Assembly (NCBI RefSeq): GCF_000807775.2
Contig: NZ_CP047385.1
Coordinates: forward strand, 2,108,001 to 2,172,000
Reading direction: 5' to 3'
Source of the DNA: Pandoraea fibrosis
GTDB lineage: Bacteria > Pseudomonadota > Gammaproteobacteria > Burkholderiales > Burkholderiaceae
DNA length: 64,000 nucleotides
The notes under the pieces are model-generated. The model made no database searches and had not been told where the DNA came from. It saw only the letters and a program-made list of their open reading frames with translations. The stretch's first letter is position 1. Each line of letters starts with the position of its first letter. This document shows positions 27,149 to 34,780 of the stretch, one piece after another. Both the position numbers and the translations under genes were made by a program.

Positions 27149-28825
27149 ATGGAATTCGATGCGGTGTTGCTTCCCCCGAGGCGCGAGCAGAGCGTGGCAC
27201 GCGGCTGGTGGCCCGAGCGCACGATCAACGATGCACTCGATGCGGCTGTTGCGGTGTCGCCCGCCAAGGTGGCCCTCACGGCGGTGTCGAGCGCCACCGG
27301 GCAGACTCAGCGCCTGACCTACGCGGCGCTTGCCGATGCCGCCGAGCGTCTCGCGCTGGGGCTGATGCGTCGTGGTGTCGGGCGCGGTGACGTCGTCGCC
27401 TGTCAATTGCCTAACGGTTGGCAGTTCGCGGTCACTTATCTGGCCTGCGCACGGATCGGCGCCGTGCTCAATCCGCTGATGCACATCTTCCGCGAGCGGG
27501 AATTGTCGTTCATGTTGCGTCACGGCGAGGCGAAAGTGTTCGTCGTGCCTCGCCAGTTCCGGGGTTTCGACCACGCGGCAATGGCGCGTGCGCTACAGCC
27601 GGACTTGCCGGACCTGCAACATGTCATCGTGGTCGACAGCAACGGCGACGCCTCCGGCGAGGATAGCTTCGACGCCGTTCTCATGGCGGGCGAACCCGCG
27701 GCGTCGGACGACGAGCGGGCCACCATGCGTGCTGCGCGCGCCCATCCGGACGACATCATGCAACTGATGTACACCTCGGGCACGACGGGCGAACCCAAAG
27801 GCGTGATGCACAGCGCAAACACCACGTTCTCGAACATTCTCGCCTATGCCGAGCGCATGCGCCTGGGCCGCGACGATGTGATCCTGATGGGGTCGCCGCT
27901 CGCCCATCAGACCGGCTTCATGTACGGACTCATGATGCCGGTGATTCTCGGGGCGAGCGCCGTGATGCTCGACATCTGGGATCCGGCAAACGCCGTGCGG
28001 CTGATCCGCGAGCAAGGTGTGACATTCACGATGGCGTCGACACCGTTCCTCTCCGATTTGACCAAAGCGGTGGCGGCCAGTGGCGAGACCGTGCCGAGTC
28101 TGCGCACATTTCTGTGCGCGGGGGCACCGATTCCAGGCCCTGTCGTCGAGCAGGCGCGCAGCGTGCTCGGCGCGAAGATCGTTTCGGCGTGGGGAATGAC
28201 GGAGAACGGCGCCGTGACGCTCACGCGTCTCGACGACGACGATGTGCGGGCCTCCACGACCGACGGTTGCCCGCTCCCGGGCGTGGAGTTGCGCGTGGTC
28301 GATGCGCAGAACGACGTATTGCCCGTCGGAGAGACCGGGCGGCTGCTCGTGCGCGCCTGCTCGAACTTCGGTGGCTATCTGAAGCGCGCGCAATGGAACG
28401 GCACCGACGATCAGGGCTGGTTCGACACCGGCGACATGGCGTGGCTCGACGCGACCGGCTACGTTCGCATTGCCGGGCGCAGCAAGGACGTGATCATTCG
28501 CGGTGGCGAGAACATCCCTGTGGTGGAAATCGAAGCGCTTCTGTATCGGCATCCGGCGATCGCTACGGTGGCGATCGTGGCCTATCCGGACGAGCGTCTG
28601 GGCGAGCGCGCCTGTGCGGTCGTCGTGCCGCGCGCCGGCGAATCGATCGACCTCGCGGCCGTGACCAGCTTCCTCGCGTCGCACAAGGTGGCGCGGCAGT
28701 ACTGGCCCGAGCGGATCGAAGTTCGTGACACGCTGCCGACGACGCCCACGGGTAAGATACAGAAATTCAAGCTGCGCGAGATGCTGCAGGCCTCTCGCGC
28801 AACGGCTAATGAACACACGCCTTGA
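27149..28825 (+). CDS. aliA: AMP-dependent acyl-CoA ligase, probable cyclohexanecarboxylate-CoA ligase AliA
   Basis: ANL-superfamily ligase, 558 residues, activating a carboxylic acid to its CoA thioester with ATP. Motifs: P-loop YTSGTTGEPKG at 208-218, VSAWGMTENG (A5 region), the DTGDMAWLDATGYVRIAGR hinge region, and the catalytic Lys536 in PTTPTGKIQK. Its setting with BadH, BadI and AliB makes cyclohexanecarboxylate the best guess; another alicyclic or aromatic acid is possible. A ribosome site AGGAGA precedes the ATG. The stop overlaps no coding sequence if the next gene starts at 28839. Confidence 0.8.
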   Translation: MEFDAVLLPPRREQSVARGWWPERTINDALDAAVAVSPAKVALTAVSSATGQTQRLTYAALADAAERLALGLMRRGVGRGDVVACQLPNGWQFAVTYLACARIGAVLNPLMHIFRERELSFMLRHGEAKVFVVPRQFRGFDHAAMARALQPDLPDLQHVIVVDSNGDASGEDSFDAVLMAGEPAASDDERATMRAARAHPDDIMQLMYTSGTTGEPKGVMHSANTTFSNILAYAERMRLGRDDVILMGSPLAHQTGFMYGLMMPVILGASAVMLDIWDPANAVRLIREQGVTFTMASTPFLSDLTKAVAASGETVPSLRTFLCAGAPIPGPVVEQARSVLGAKIVSAWGMTENGAVTLTRLDDDDVRASTTDGCPLPGVELRVVDAQNDVLPVGETGRLLVRACSNFGGYLKRAQWNGTDDQGWFDTGDMAWLDATGYVRIAGRSKDVIIRGGENIPVVEIEALLYRHPAIATVAIVAYPDERLGERACAVVVPRAGESIDLAAVTSFLASHKVARQYWPERIEVRDTLPTTPTGKIQKFKLREMLQASRATANEHTP

Positions 28826-28838
28826 GGACGACTGGCAA

Positions 28839-30008
28839 ATGACATCGAAGGGACTGGATAGCGAATCGTTCGAGCTGTTGCTCGCGGCGGTGCAACGTTT
28901 CATCCGCGAGCGGCTGGTGCCCGCCGAGAACGACGTGGAGGAGCACGACGAAGTGCCTGCCGCGATCGTCGACGAAATGAAAGAGATGGGGTTGTTCGGC
29001 CTGTCGATCCCCGAGGAATTCGGTGGCATCGGCTTGTCGATGGCGCAGGAAGTGCGCGTGGCCTATGAGTTCGGGCAGACCTCGCTGGCCTTTCGTTCCG
29101 TGTTCGGCACCAATGTCGGCATCGGGTCGCAGGGCATTCTGATGGACGGCACCGAGGCGCAAAAGCGGGATCTGCTGCCGCGTGTGGCGAGCGGGGATCT
29201 GATCATGTCGTTTGCGCTCACGGAACCCGACGCCGGCTCGGACCCGGCGGCGCTCAAGACACGCGCCGTGCTCGATGGCGATACCTACGTGCTCGATGGT
29301 GTGAAGCGCTTCATCACCAACGCGCCGCGTGCCGGAGCCTTCACCCTGATGGCGCGCACCGGCGGCGAAGGGGCGGGTGGCATCTCGGCGTTCATCGTGC
29401 CGGCGGGCACGCCGGGGTTGTCGCTGGGCAAACCCGACAAGAAGATGGGGCAGCGCGGCACGAAGACCTGCGACGTAGTGCTGGAGGGCGTGCGTGTCCC
29501 GGCGGCGAACATCATTGGCGGCGAGGCAGGCAAAGGGTTCAAGACGGCCATGAAGGTGCTCGATCGCGGACGCCTGCACGTGGCGGCGCTCTCGTGCGGC
29601 ATGGCGCAGCGCATTCTTGACGAAGCGGTGGCTTACGCGCGCGAACGCAAACAGTTCGGGCAGCGCATCGGCGACTTCCAATTGGTTCAGGCGATGCTTG
29701 CGGACAGTCAGGCCGAACTTTATGCGGGATGGTCGATGGTGCAGGACTGCGCCGCGCGCTACGACGCGAAGCCTGCGGGCAAGCGCGATGCGGATGTGAG
29801 CATGCGAGCCTCGTGCGCCAAGCTGTTCTGTACGGAGATGGTCGGGCGCGTGGCCGATCGCGGCGTGCAGGTGCATGGTGGCGCGGGCTACATCAACGAA
29901 TACAAGGTCGAGCGCTTCTATCGCGATGTGCGTTTGCTTCGCCTGTACGAGGGCACCACGCAGATTCAGCAGTTGATCATCGGTCGCGCATTGATGCAGG
30001 ACGACTGA
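28839..30008 (+). CDS. Acyl-CoA dehydrogenase (second, canonical)
   Basis: Acyl-CoA dehydrogenase of 389 residues. The start at 28839 (MTSKGLDSESFELL) was chosen because GAGGA lies at 28824-28828 and the family length fits; ATG 28809 is possible and would overlap aliA. Motifs: SFALTEPDAGSDPAALKTRA, GVKRFITNAPRAGAF, and RLYEGTTQIQ with the canonical catalytic Glu. It may act on pimelyl-CoA/glutaryl-type intermediates or share the first dehydrogenation; the exact substrate cannot be assigned. Last gene of the alicyclic-acid operon. Confidence 0.85.
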   Translation: MTSKGLDSESFELLLAAVQRFIRERLVPAENDVEEHDEVPAAIVDEMKEMGLFGLSIPEEFGGIGLSMAQEVRVAYEFGQTSLAFRSVFGTNVGIGSQGILMDGTEAQKRDLLPRVASGDLIMSFALTEPDAGSDPAALKTRAVLDGDTYVLDGVKRFITNAPRAGAFTLMARTGGEGAGGISAFIVPAGTPGLSLGKPDKKMGQRGTKTCDVVLEGVRVPAANIIGGEAGKGFKTAMKVLDRGRLHVAALSCGMAQRILDEAVAYARERKQFGQRIGDFQLVQAMLADSQAELYAGWSMVQDCAARYDAKPAGKRDADVSMRASCAKLFCTEMVGRVADRGVQVHGGAGYINEYKVERFYRDVRLLRLYEGTTQIQQLIIGRALMQDD

Positions 30009-30096
30009 CGCTGCCCTGTCGGTTGCGGCGCGCCGGGCAGCGGCCGCGCGGTGGTTGTAATACACTCGCTGGCGTTCGCTGCCCCCGAGAGCCGTC

Positions 30097-31569
30097 GTGT
30101 CCGAACCTGCCCAGTCGCGCCCGCCATCCCCCTCCTTACCCCCTTCGCCGTCCGGGCCGTCTGACCGGCCGGCACTGACGGTCTCGCAGACGGCATTGCC
30201 GTTGCTCGTCGCGTCCACGTTCTTCATGGAGAACCTCGACGCGACCATCATCACCACGTCGCTGCCCGCCATGGCGCACGACTTCGGTGTGGCGCCGTCT
30301 CAGCTCTCCATCGGACTTTCGGCCTATCTGGTGGCCCTCGCGGCGTTCATTCCTGCGAGTGGCTGGCTCGCCGACCGGCTCGGCCCGCGTCGCGTGTTTC
30401 CGGCGGCGATTGCGCTTTTCACGCTCGCGTCGGTGCTGTGCGCGATGAGTACGAGCCTCGACATGTTCACGCTGTGTCGCGTGTTGCAGGGGCTCGCCGG
30501 GGCGATGATGGTGCCGGTCGGCCGACTCATCGTACTGCGCAATACCCCCAAGCCCGCGCTGGTACGCGCTATCGCGACGATCACCTGGCCGGGACTCGCC
30601 GCGCCAGTGCTTGGCCCGGCGCTGGGCGGGTTCATCTCGTCGACGTGGAGCTGGCACTGGATCTTCCTGATCAATGTACCGCTGGGCATTGCGGCCTTCG
30701 TGGCGGCGCTGTGGCTGGTGAAGCCGTCGCCCGGGCAACGCAAGCCATTCGATCTGCCCGGGTTTGTGACGAGCGGCGTCGGCGCGAGTCTGCTGATGTT
30801 CGGGGTGGAGCTGGCCAGCCGCACGCCGGCCGACTGGCCGCTGGTGATCGGGTGTCTCGCGACGGGACTGGTCGCCATGGTGTGGTCGGTCCGCCATTTC
30901 CTGCGCGCTGCGCATCCGCTTATCAATCTCTCCGCGCTGCGCGTGCAGACGTTCGCCGTGACGGTCTGGGGCGGTTCGATGTTCCGTATCGCCATCGGCA
31001 GCGCGCCGTTTCTCCTGCCGCTCATGTTCCAACTGGCGTTCGGCATGAGCGCCGTGACATCCGGTCTGCTGATGCTCGCGCTCTTCGCGGGCAATCTCGG
31101 CATCAAGCCGGCGACCACGCCGATCATGCGCCGCTTTGGCTTTCGTGGCGTGTTGCTGGGCAATGGCGTGCTCGTGGCGGTGGGCTTCGCACTGTGCGCA
31201 CTGTTGACGGCGACGACACCCCTATGGCTCATCGCACTCGTGCTGCTCTTCGGCGGTATCTGCCGCTCGGTGCAGTTCACCACGCTCGCCACGATGGGCT
31301 TCGCGGACGTGCCGCCAGACGACATGAGCGGCGCCACGACGCTCTTCTCCGCGCTCCAGCAGATGACCTCCGGTCTGGGCATCGCTCTGGGCGCGCTCGT
31401 GCTCAAGATCACCGAAGTGGCGGGGGCCGCACCGTTCAGCGCGACCAGTTTCCGGTGGACGTTCGCCGCGATGGCGGCCATCGCGCTACTGGCTCTGATC
31501 GATGGTGTTCGCCTGCCCGCCGATGCCGGCGCGCACGTGAGCGGGCATACGCCATCGGCGGCACGCTGA
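30097..31569 (+). CDS. MFS drug/metabolite exporter (DHA2/EmrB-like)
   Basis: Large MFS protein of 490 residues starting at GTG 30097, with a Pro/Ser-rich N-terminal tail before the first helix. The helix-1 region FFMENLDATIITTSLPAMA carries the D-T motif typical of 14-helix DHA2 proteins, and GWLADRLGPRRVF is the MFS signature loop. It may be read from its own promoter: an 88-base gap with TAATACA-like sequence separates it from the acyl-CoA dehydrogenase gene. It could export toxic acids linked to the upstream pathway, but this is not shown by the sequence. Confidence 0.85.
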   Translation: MSEPAQSRPPSPSLPPSPSGPSDRPALTVSQTALPLLVASTFFMENLDATIITTSLPAMAHDFGVAPSQLSIGLSAYLVALAAFIPASGWLADRLGPRRVFPAAIALFTLASVLCAMSTSLDMFTLCRVLQGLAGAMMVPVGRLIVLRNTPKPALVRAIATITWPGLAAPVLGPALGGFISSTWSWHWIFLINVPLGIAAFVAALWLVKPSPGQRKPFDLPGFVTSGVGASLLMFGVELASRTPADWPLVIGCLATGLVAMVWSVRHFLRAAHPLINLSALRVQTFAVTVWGGSMFRIAIGSAPFLLPLMFQLAFGMSAVTSGLLMLALFAGNLGIKPATTPIMRRFGFRGVLLGNGVLVAVGFALCALLTATTPLWLIALVLLFGGICRSVQFTTLATMGFADVPPDDMSGATTLFSALQQMTSGLGIALGALVLKITEVAGAAPFSATSFRWTFAAMAAIALLALIDGVRLPADAGAHVSGHTPSAAR

Positions 31570-31589
31570 GACGCATCATCCTGGTGCGC

Positions 31590-31615
31590 GCAAGGCGGGT
31601 AGCGCCCCGCCTTGC
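31590..31615. repeat. Perfect 10-bp stem-loop after the MFS gene
   Basis: GCAAGGCGGG and CCCGCCTTGC are exact reverse complements around a 6-base loop (31600-31605), starting 20 bases after the MFS stop. There is no T run on either side, so it is more likely a transcript-end stabiliser or rho-linked site than an intrinsic terminator. Confidence 0.55.
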
Positions 31616-31720
31616 ACTGCGGCGGTGCGGCAGGTTTCACGCCACTTTCGGGCGTTTCCCATAGACATTTCTCCCGCTTCGCCTTATTCGGCAACGTTCT
31701 GCCGATCGCGGTCGCCTGGC

Positions 31721-31737
31721 TGGCATGCTTGTTGCAT
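31721..31737 (+). promoter_or_regulatory. Sigma-54-type promoter of the nas operon
   Basis: TGGCATGCTTGTTGCAT matches the -24/-12 consensus TGGCAC-N5-TTGCA: GG at 31722-31723 and GC at 31734-31735 are separated by exactly 10 bases. Transcription would begin near 31747. Sigma-54 dependence with NtrC is usual for nitrate assimilation in proteobacteria. No clear NtrC site was identified by eye. Confidence 0.65.
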
Positions 31738-31747
31738 TAGCGTAAGG

Positions 31748-31834
31748 GCCAGCGGCAAAGGCGTCGCCGGCAACGAATTCAGGTGCGACGTCGGGCGGGA
31801 TCGCCTGCGACGTACCCACAGGACAACGGCGTCC
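31748..31834 (+). ncRNA. ANTAR-type leader RNA of the nas operon
   Basis: Leader between the promoter and nirB. Hairpin A: GCGGC/GTCGC (31752-31756, 31763-31767, one G-U pair, flanking GCC/GGC) closes the hexaloop AAAGGC. Hairpin B: GGAC/GTCC (31821-31824, 31831-31834) closes the hexaloop AACGGC. Both loops have A at position 1 and G at position 4, the pattern bound by ANTAR-domain antiterminators. Hairpin B uses bases of the left arm of the terminator, so the two are mutually exclusive. A further stem lies between them (31788-31813). The partner protein NasT is encoded at 38399. Confidence 0.65.
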
Positions 31835-31872
31835 CTCCGTGCTTCGGCACGGACGGACGCCGTTTTGTTTTT
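31825..31872 (+). terminator. Attenuator terminator in the nas leader
   Basis: Stem AACGGCGTCC (31825-31834) pairs with GGACGCCGTT (31855-31864), with an inner stem TCCGTGC-TTCG-GCACGGA (31836-31853), followed by TTGTTTTT. It lies 36 bases before the nirB start, so it must be read through for operon expression. Confidence 0.85.
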
Positions 31873-31907
31873 CGGGCGCTGCACGCGTTGCAACGGGAGA
31901 AGACAGC

Positions 31908-34358
31908 ATGCGCAAACCTCGTCTGGTCGTGATCGGCAATGGCATGGCGGGCATCCGCACGCTTGAAGAGCTGCTGGAGATCGCGCCGCATCAATACGAC
32001 ATCACCGTGTTCGGCGCGGAGCCGCATCCGAACTACAACCGCATCCTGCTCTCGCCGGTGCTGGCGGGCGAACAGGCGTTTGCGGACATCGTGCTCAATC
32101 CACTCGACTGGTATGCGCAGAAGGGCATCACGTTGCATCTGGGCAAGGAAGTCACGCAGATCGACCGGCCGCGCCGTGTGGTGCGTTGTGCCGATGGCAC
32201 CGAGGCGCCGTATGATCGTTTGCTGATCGCCACAGGCTCCAGCCCGTTCATCCTGCCGGTGCCGGGCAAGGATCTCGACGGCGTGATCAGCTATCGCGAT
32301 ATTCGCGATACCGAGATCATGATCGAGACGGCGCGCGTGAAGCGTCATGCGGTGGTGATCGGCGGCGGCTTGCTCGGTCTGGAAGCAGCGAATGGTCTCA
32401 AGCTGCGCGGCATGGACGTCACCGTCGTGCATCTGGCCGATACCCTGCTCGAACGCCAGCTCGACAGCACGGCCGGCAAGCTCCTGCAACAGTCGCTCGA
32501 AGCGCGCGGCCTGGCGTTCCGATTGGCGCATCAGACTTCGGCCATTCTCGATGACGGCAACGGTGCCGTGCGTGCCGTGACGTTCAGCAATGGCGAAGAG
32601 GTTGCCGCCGATCTCGTGGTGATGGCGGCGGGTATCCGGCCGAATACGACGCTTGCCGAAGCGGCCGGGCTATATTGCTCGCGCGGCATTGTCGTGTCCG
32701 ACACGTTGCAAACCTACGATCCGCGCATCTACGCCGTGGGCGAGTGCGTGAGCCATCGCGGCGTGGCCTACGGTCTGGTGGCGCCGCTGTTCGAACAGGC
32801 CAAGGTCTGCGCCAATCACCTCGCGCTCATGGGCATCGGCAGCTATCGCGGCTCGGTGCTGTCGACCAAGCTCAAGGTTACGGGGATCGACCTGTTCTCG
32901 GCCGGCGATTTTCTGGGCGGCGAAGGCACTGAAGAAATCGTGCTGTCCGACCCGGCGAGCGGCGTCTACAAGAAGCTCGTGATCCGCGACGACAAGCTCG
33001 TTGGCGCATGTCTGTATGGCGACACGGCCGATGGCGCGTGGTACTTCAAGCTGCTGCGCGAAGGTCGCGCGTTGGGCGAATTGCGCGAGCGCATCATGTT
33101 CGGCGAGTCGAGTGTGGGCGATGTCGGCACGCAGGGGCAGAACCGTGCGTCGGCCATGTCCGATAGCGATGAAGTCTGCGGATGCAACGGCGTGTGCAAG
33201 GGCACCATCGTCAAGGCGATCACCGAGAAGGGGCTGTTCACGCTGGACGACGTGAAGAAGCACACGAAGGCCGCCAGCTCCTGCGGCTCGTGCGCCGGGC
33301 TGTGCGAGCAGATTCTGATGAGCACGCTGGGTTCGACCTACGACGCTGCACCGAAGGAAAAGGCCGTGTGCGGCTGCACCGACCTGTCACATGCGGAGGT
33401 GCGCCGCGCCGTGCGCGAGCATCGCCTCACGACGCACCGGGCTGCCTTCGATTTCCTCGAATGGCGCACGCCGAACGGCTGCGCGACGTGTCGCCCCGCG
33501 CTGAACTACTACATGCTGAGCACGTGGCCGAAGGAGGCTGTCGACGATCCGCAAAGCCGATTCGTCAACGAGCGCGTGCACGCCAATATCCAGAAGGACA
33601 ACACGTTCTCCGTCATCCCGCAGATGAAAGGAGGGGTGACGAACGCGAGCGAGTTGCGCCGTATTGCCGACGTGGCGGACAAATACCGGATTCCGATGGT
33701 CAAGGTCACGGGCGGCCAGCGCATCGACCTGCTTGGCGTGAAGAAGGAAGACCTCGTGAATGTCTGGCGCGATCTCGGCATGCCGTCTGGGCACGCCTAC
33801 GGCAAGTCGATCCGCACGGTGAAGACGTGTGTGGGCAGCGAGTTCTGCCGCTTCGGCACGCAGAACAGCACGCAGATGGGCATCGATCTCGAGACGATGC
33901 TCGCCAACATGTGGTCGCCGCACAAGGTAAAGCTGGCCGTGTCGGGCTGTCCGCGCAATTGCGCCGAAGCGGGCATCAAGGACGTCGGCGTGATTGCCGT
34001 CGATTCCGGCTGGGAGCTGTATGTCGGCGGCAACGGCGGTATCAAGACCGAAGTGGCGCAGTTCCTCGTCAAGGTGAAAACGGCCGAAGAGGTCAAGGAG
34101 TACACGGGTGCTTTCCTGCAACTCTATCGCGAGGAAGCCTATTACCTCGACCGCACGGTGCACTACCTCGACCGCGTGGGCCTCGACTATGTGAAACAAC
34201 GCGTGGTGAACGACGCCGCCAACCGTCGTGCGCTCTATGACCGCCTGCTGTTCTCGCTCGACGGTCTGCCCGACCCGTGGAAGGCGCGCATCGAGGGGGC
34301 GCAAGCCAACGAATACCGTCCGCTTGCGCCGCTGGGCGCAGTCCCTGCGACTGTCTGA
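31908..34358 (+). CDS. nirB: Assimilatory nitrite reductase large subunit
   Basis: NAD(P)H-dependent nitrite reductase, 816 residues, reducing nitrite to ammonium. Domain order: FAD binding (VVIGNGMAG near residue 10), NAD(P)H binding (VVIGGGLLGLEAANG near 148), two BFD-type [2Fe-2S] regions (about 423-455, CGCNGVCKG and CGSCAGLC; about 487-530, CGCTD and CATCRP), then the nitrite/sulphite reductase core with sirohaem/[4Fe-4S] ligands in TCVGSEFCRFG and SGCPRNC (about 640-685). Start at 31908 follows GGGAGA. It is the first gene of the nas operon, behind an attenuator. Confidence 0.96.
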   Translation: MRKPRLVVIGNGMAGIRTLEELLEIAPHQYDITVFGAEPHPNYNRILLSPVLAGEQAFADIVLNPLDWYAQKGITLHLGKEVTQIDRPRRVVRCADGTEAPYDRLLIATGSSPFILPVPGKDLDGVISYRDIRDTEIMIETARVKRHAVVIGGGLLGLEAANGLKLRGMDVTVVHLADTLLERQLDSTAGKLLQQSLEARGLAFRLAHQTSAILDDGNGAVRAVTFSNGEEVAADLVVMAAGIRPNTTLAEAAGLYCSRGIVVSDTLQTYDPRIYAVGECVSHRGVAYGLVAPLFEQAKVCANHLALMGIGSYRGSVLSTKLKVTGIDLFSAGDFLGGEGTEEIVLSDPASGVYKKLVIRDDKLVGACLYGDTADGAWYFKLLREGRALGELRERIMFGESSVGDVGTQGQNRASAMSDSDEVCGCNGVCKGTIVKAITEKGLFTLDDVKKHTKAASSCGSCAGLCEQILMSTLGSTYDAAPKEKAVCGCTDLSHAEVRRAVREHRLTTHRAAFDFLEWRTPNGCATCRPALNYYMLSTWPKEAVDDPQSRFVNERVHANIQKDNTFSVIPQMKGGVTNASELRRIADVADKYRIPMVKVTGGQRIDLLGVKKEDLVNVWRDLGMPSGHAYGKSIRTVKTCVGSEFCRFGTQNSTQMGIDLETMLANMWSPHKVKLAVSGCPRNCAEAGIKDVGVIAVDSGWELYVGGNGGIKTEVAQFLVKVKTAEEVKEYTGAFLQLYREEAYYLDRTVHYLDRVGLDYVKQRVVNDAANRRALYDRLLFSLDGLPDPWKARIEGAQANEYRPLAPLGAVPATV

Positions 34359-34368
34359 GGAGATCACC

Positions 34369-34755
34369 ATGACGCTATCCGAACCGATCTGGCTGCATGT
34401 CTGCGACGTCGACGCAATCCCGCGTCTGGGCACGCGCGTGCTGCCACATTCGAGCGGCGACATCGCGCTCTTTCGCACCGAGGGTGACAACGTTTTCGCG
34501 TTGCGTGACAAGTGTCCGCACAAGGGCGGCGCGCTGTCGCAGGGCATCGTGCATGGCGAGAAGGTCACGTGTCCGCTGCATGCCTGGAATATCGATCTGA
34601 GAACCGGCGAAGCGTGCGCGCCCGATGTGGGTTGCGCGCAGCGCTTCCCCGTGCGGATCGACGCGGGCGAGGTCTATCTCTCGTTCGACGAGACGATGTG
34701 CGGCGAGGTGGGCGAGGTGGACGAGGCGGGCGCCGAAGCGACCGCCGCCGTCTGA
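34369..34755 (+). CDS. nirD: Nitrite reductase small subunit
   Basis: Rieske-type small subunit, 128 residues, partner of NirB. Start at 34369 follows GAGGAG. A complete Rieske ligand set is visible, CPHKGG (C-x-H) and CPLHAW (C-x2-H), so it probably binds a [2Fe-2S] cluster, whereas E. coli NirD lacks these residues. The C-terminal 20 residues are acidic and may be disordered. It lies 10 bases after nirB and 25 before nasA. Confidence 0.94.
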   Translation: MTLSEPIWLHVCDVDAIPRLGTRVLPHSSGDIALFRTEGDNVFALRDKCPHKGGALSQGIVHGEKVTCPLHAWNIDLRTGEACAPDVGCAQRFPVRIDAGEVYLSFDETMCGEVGEVDEAGAEATAAV

Positions 34756-34780
34756 CCTTCTCACCATTGCCGGAGCCCTT

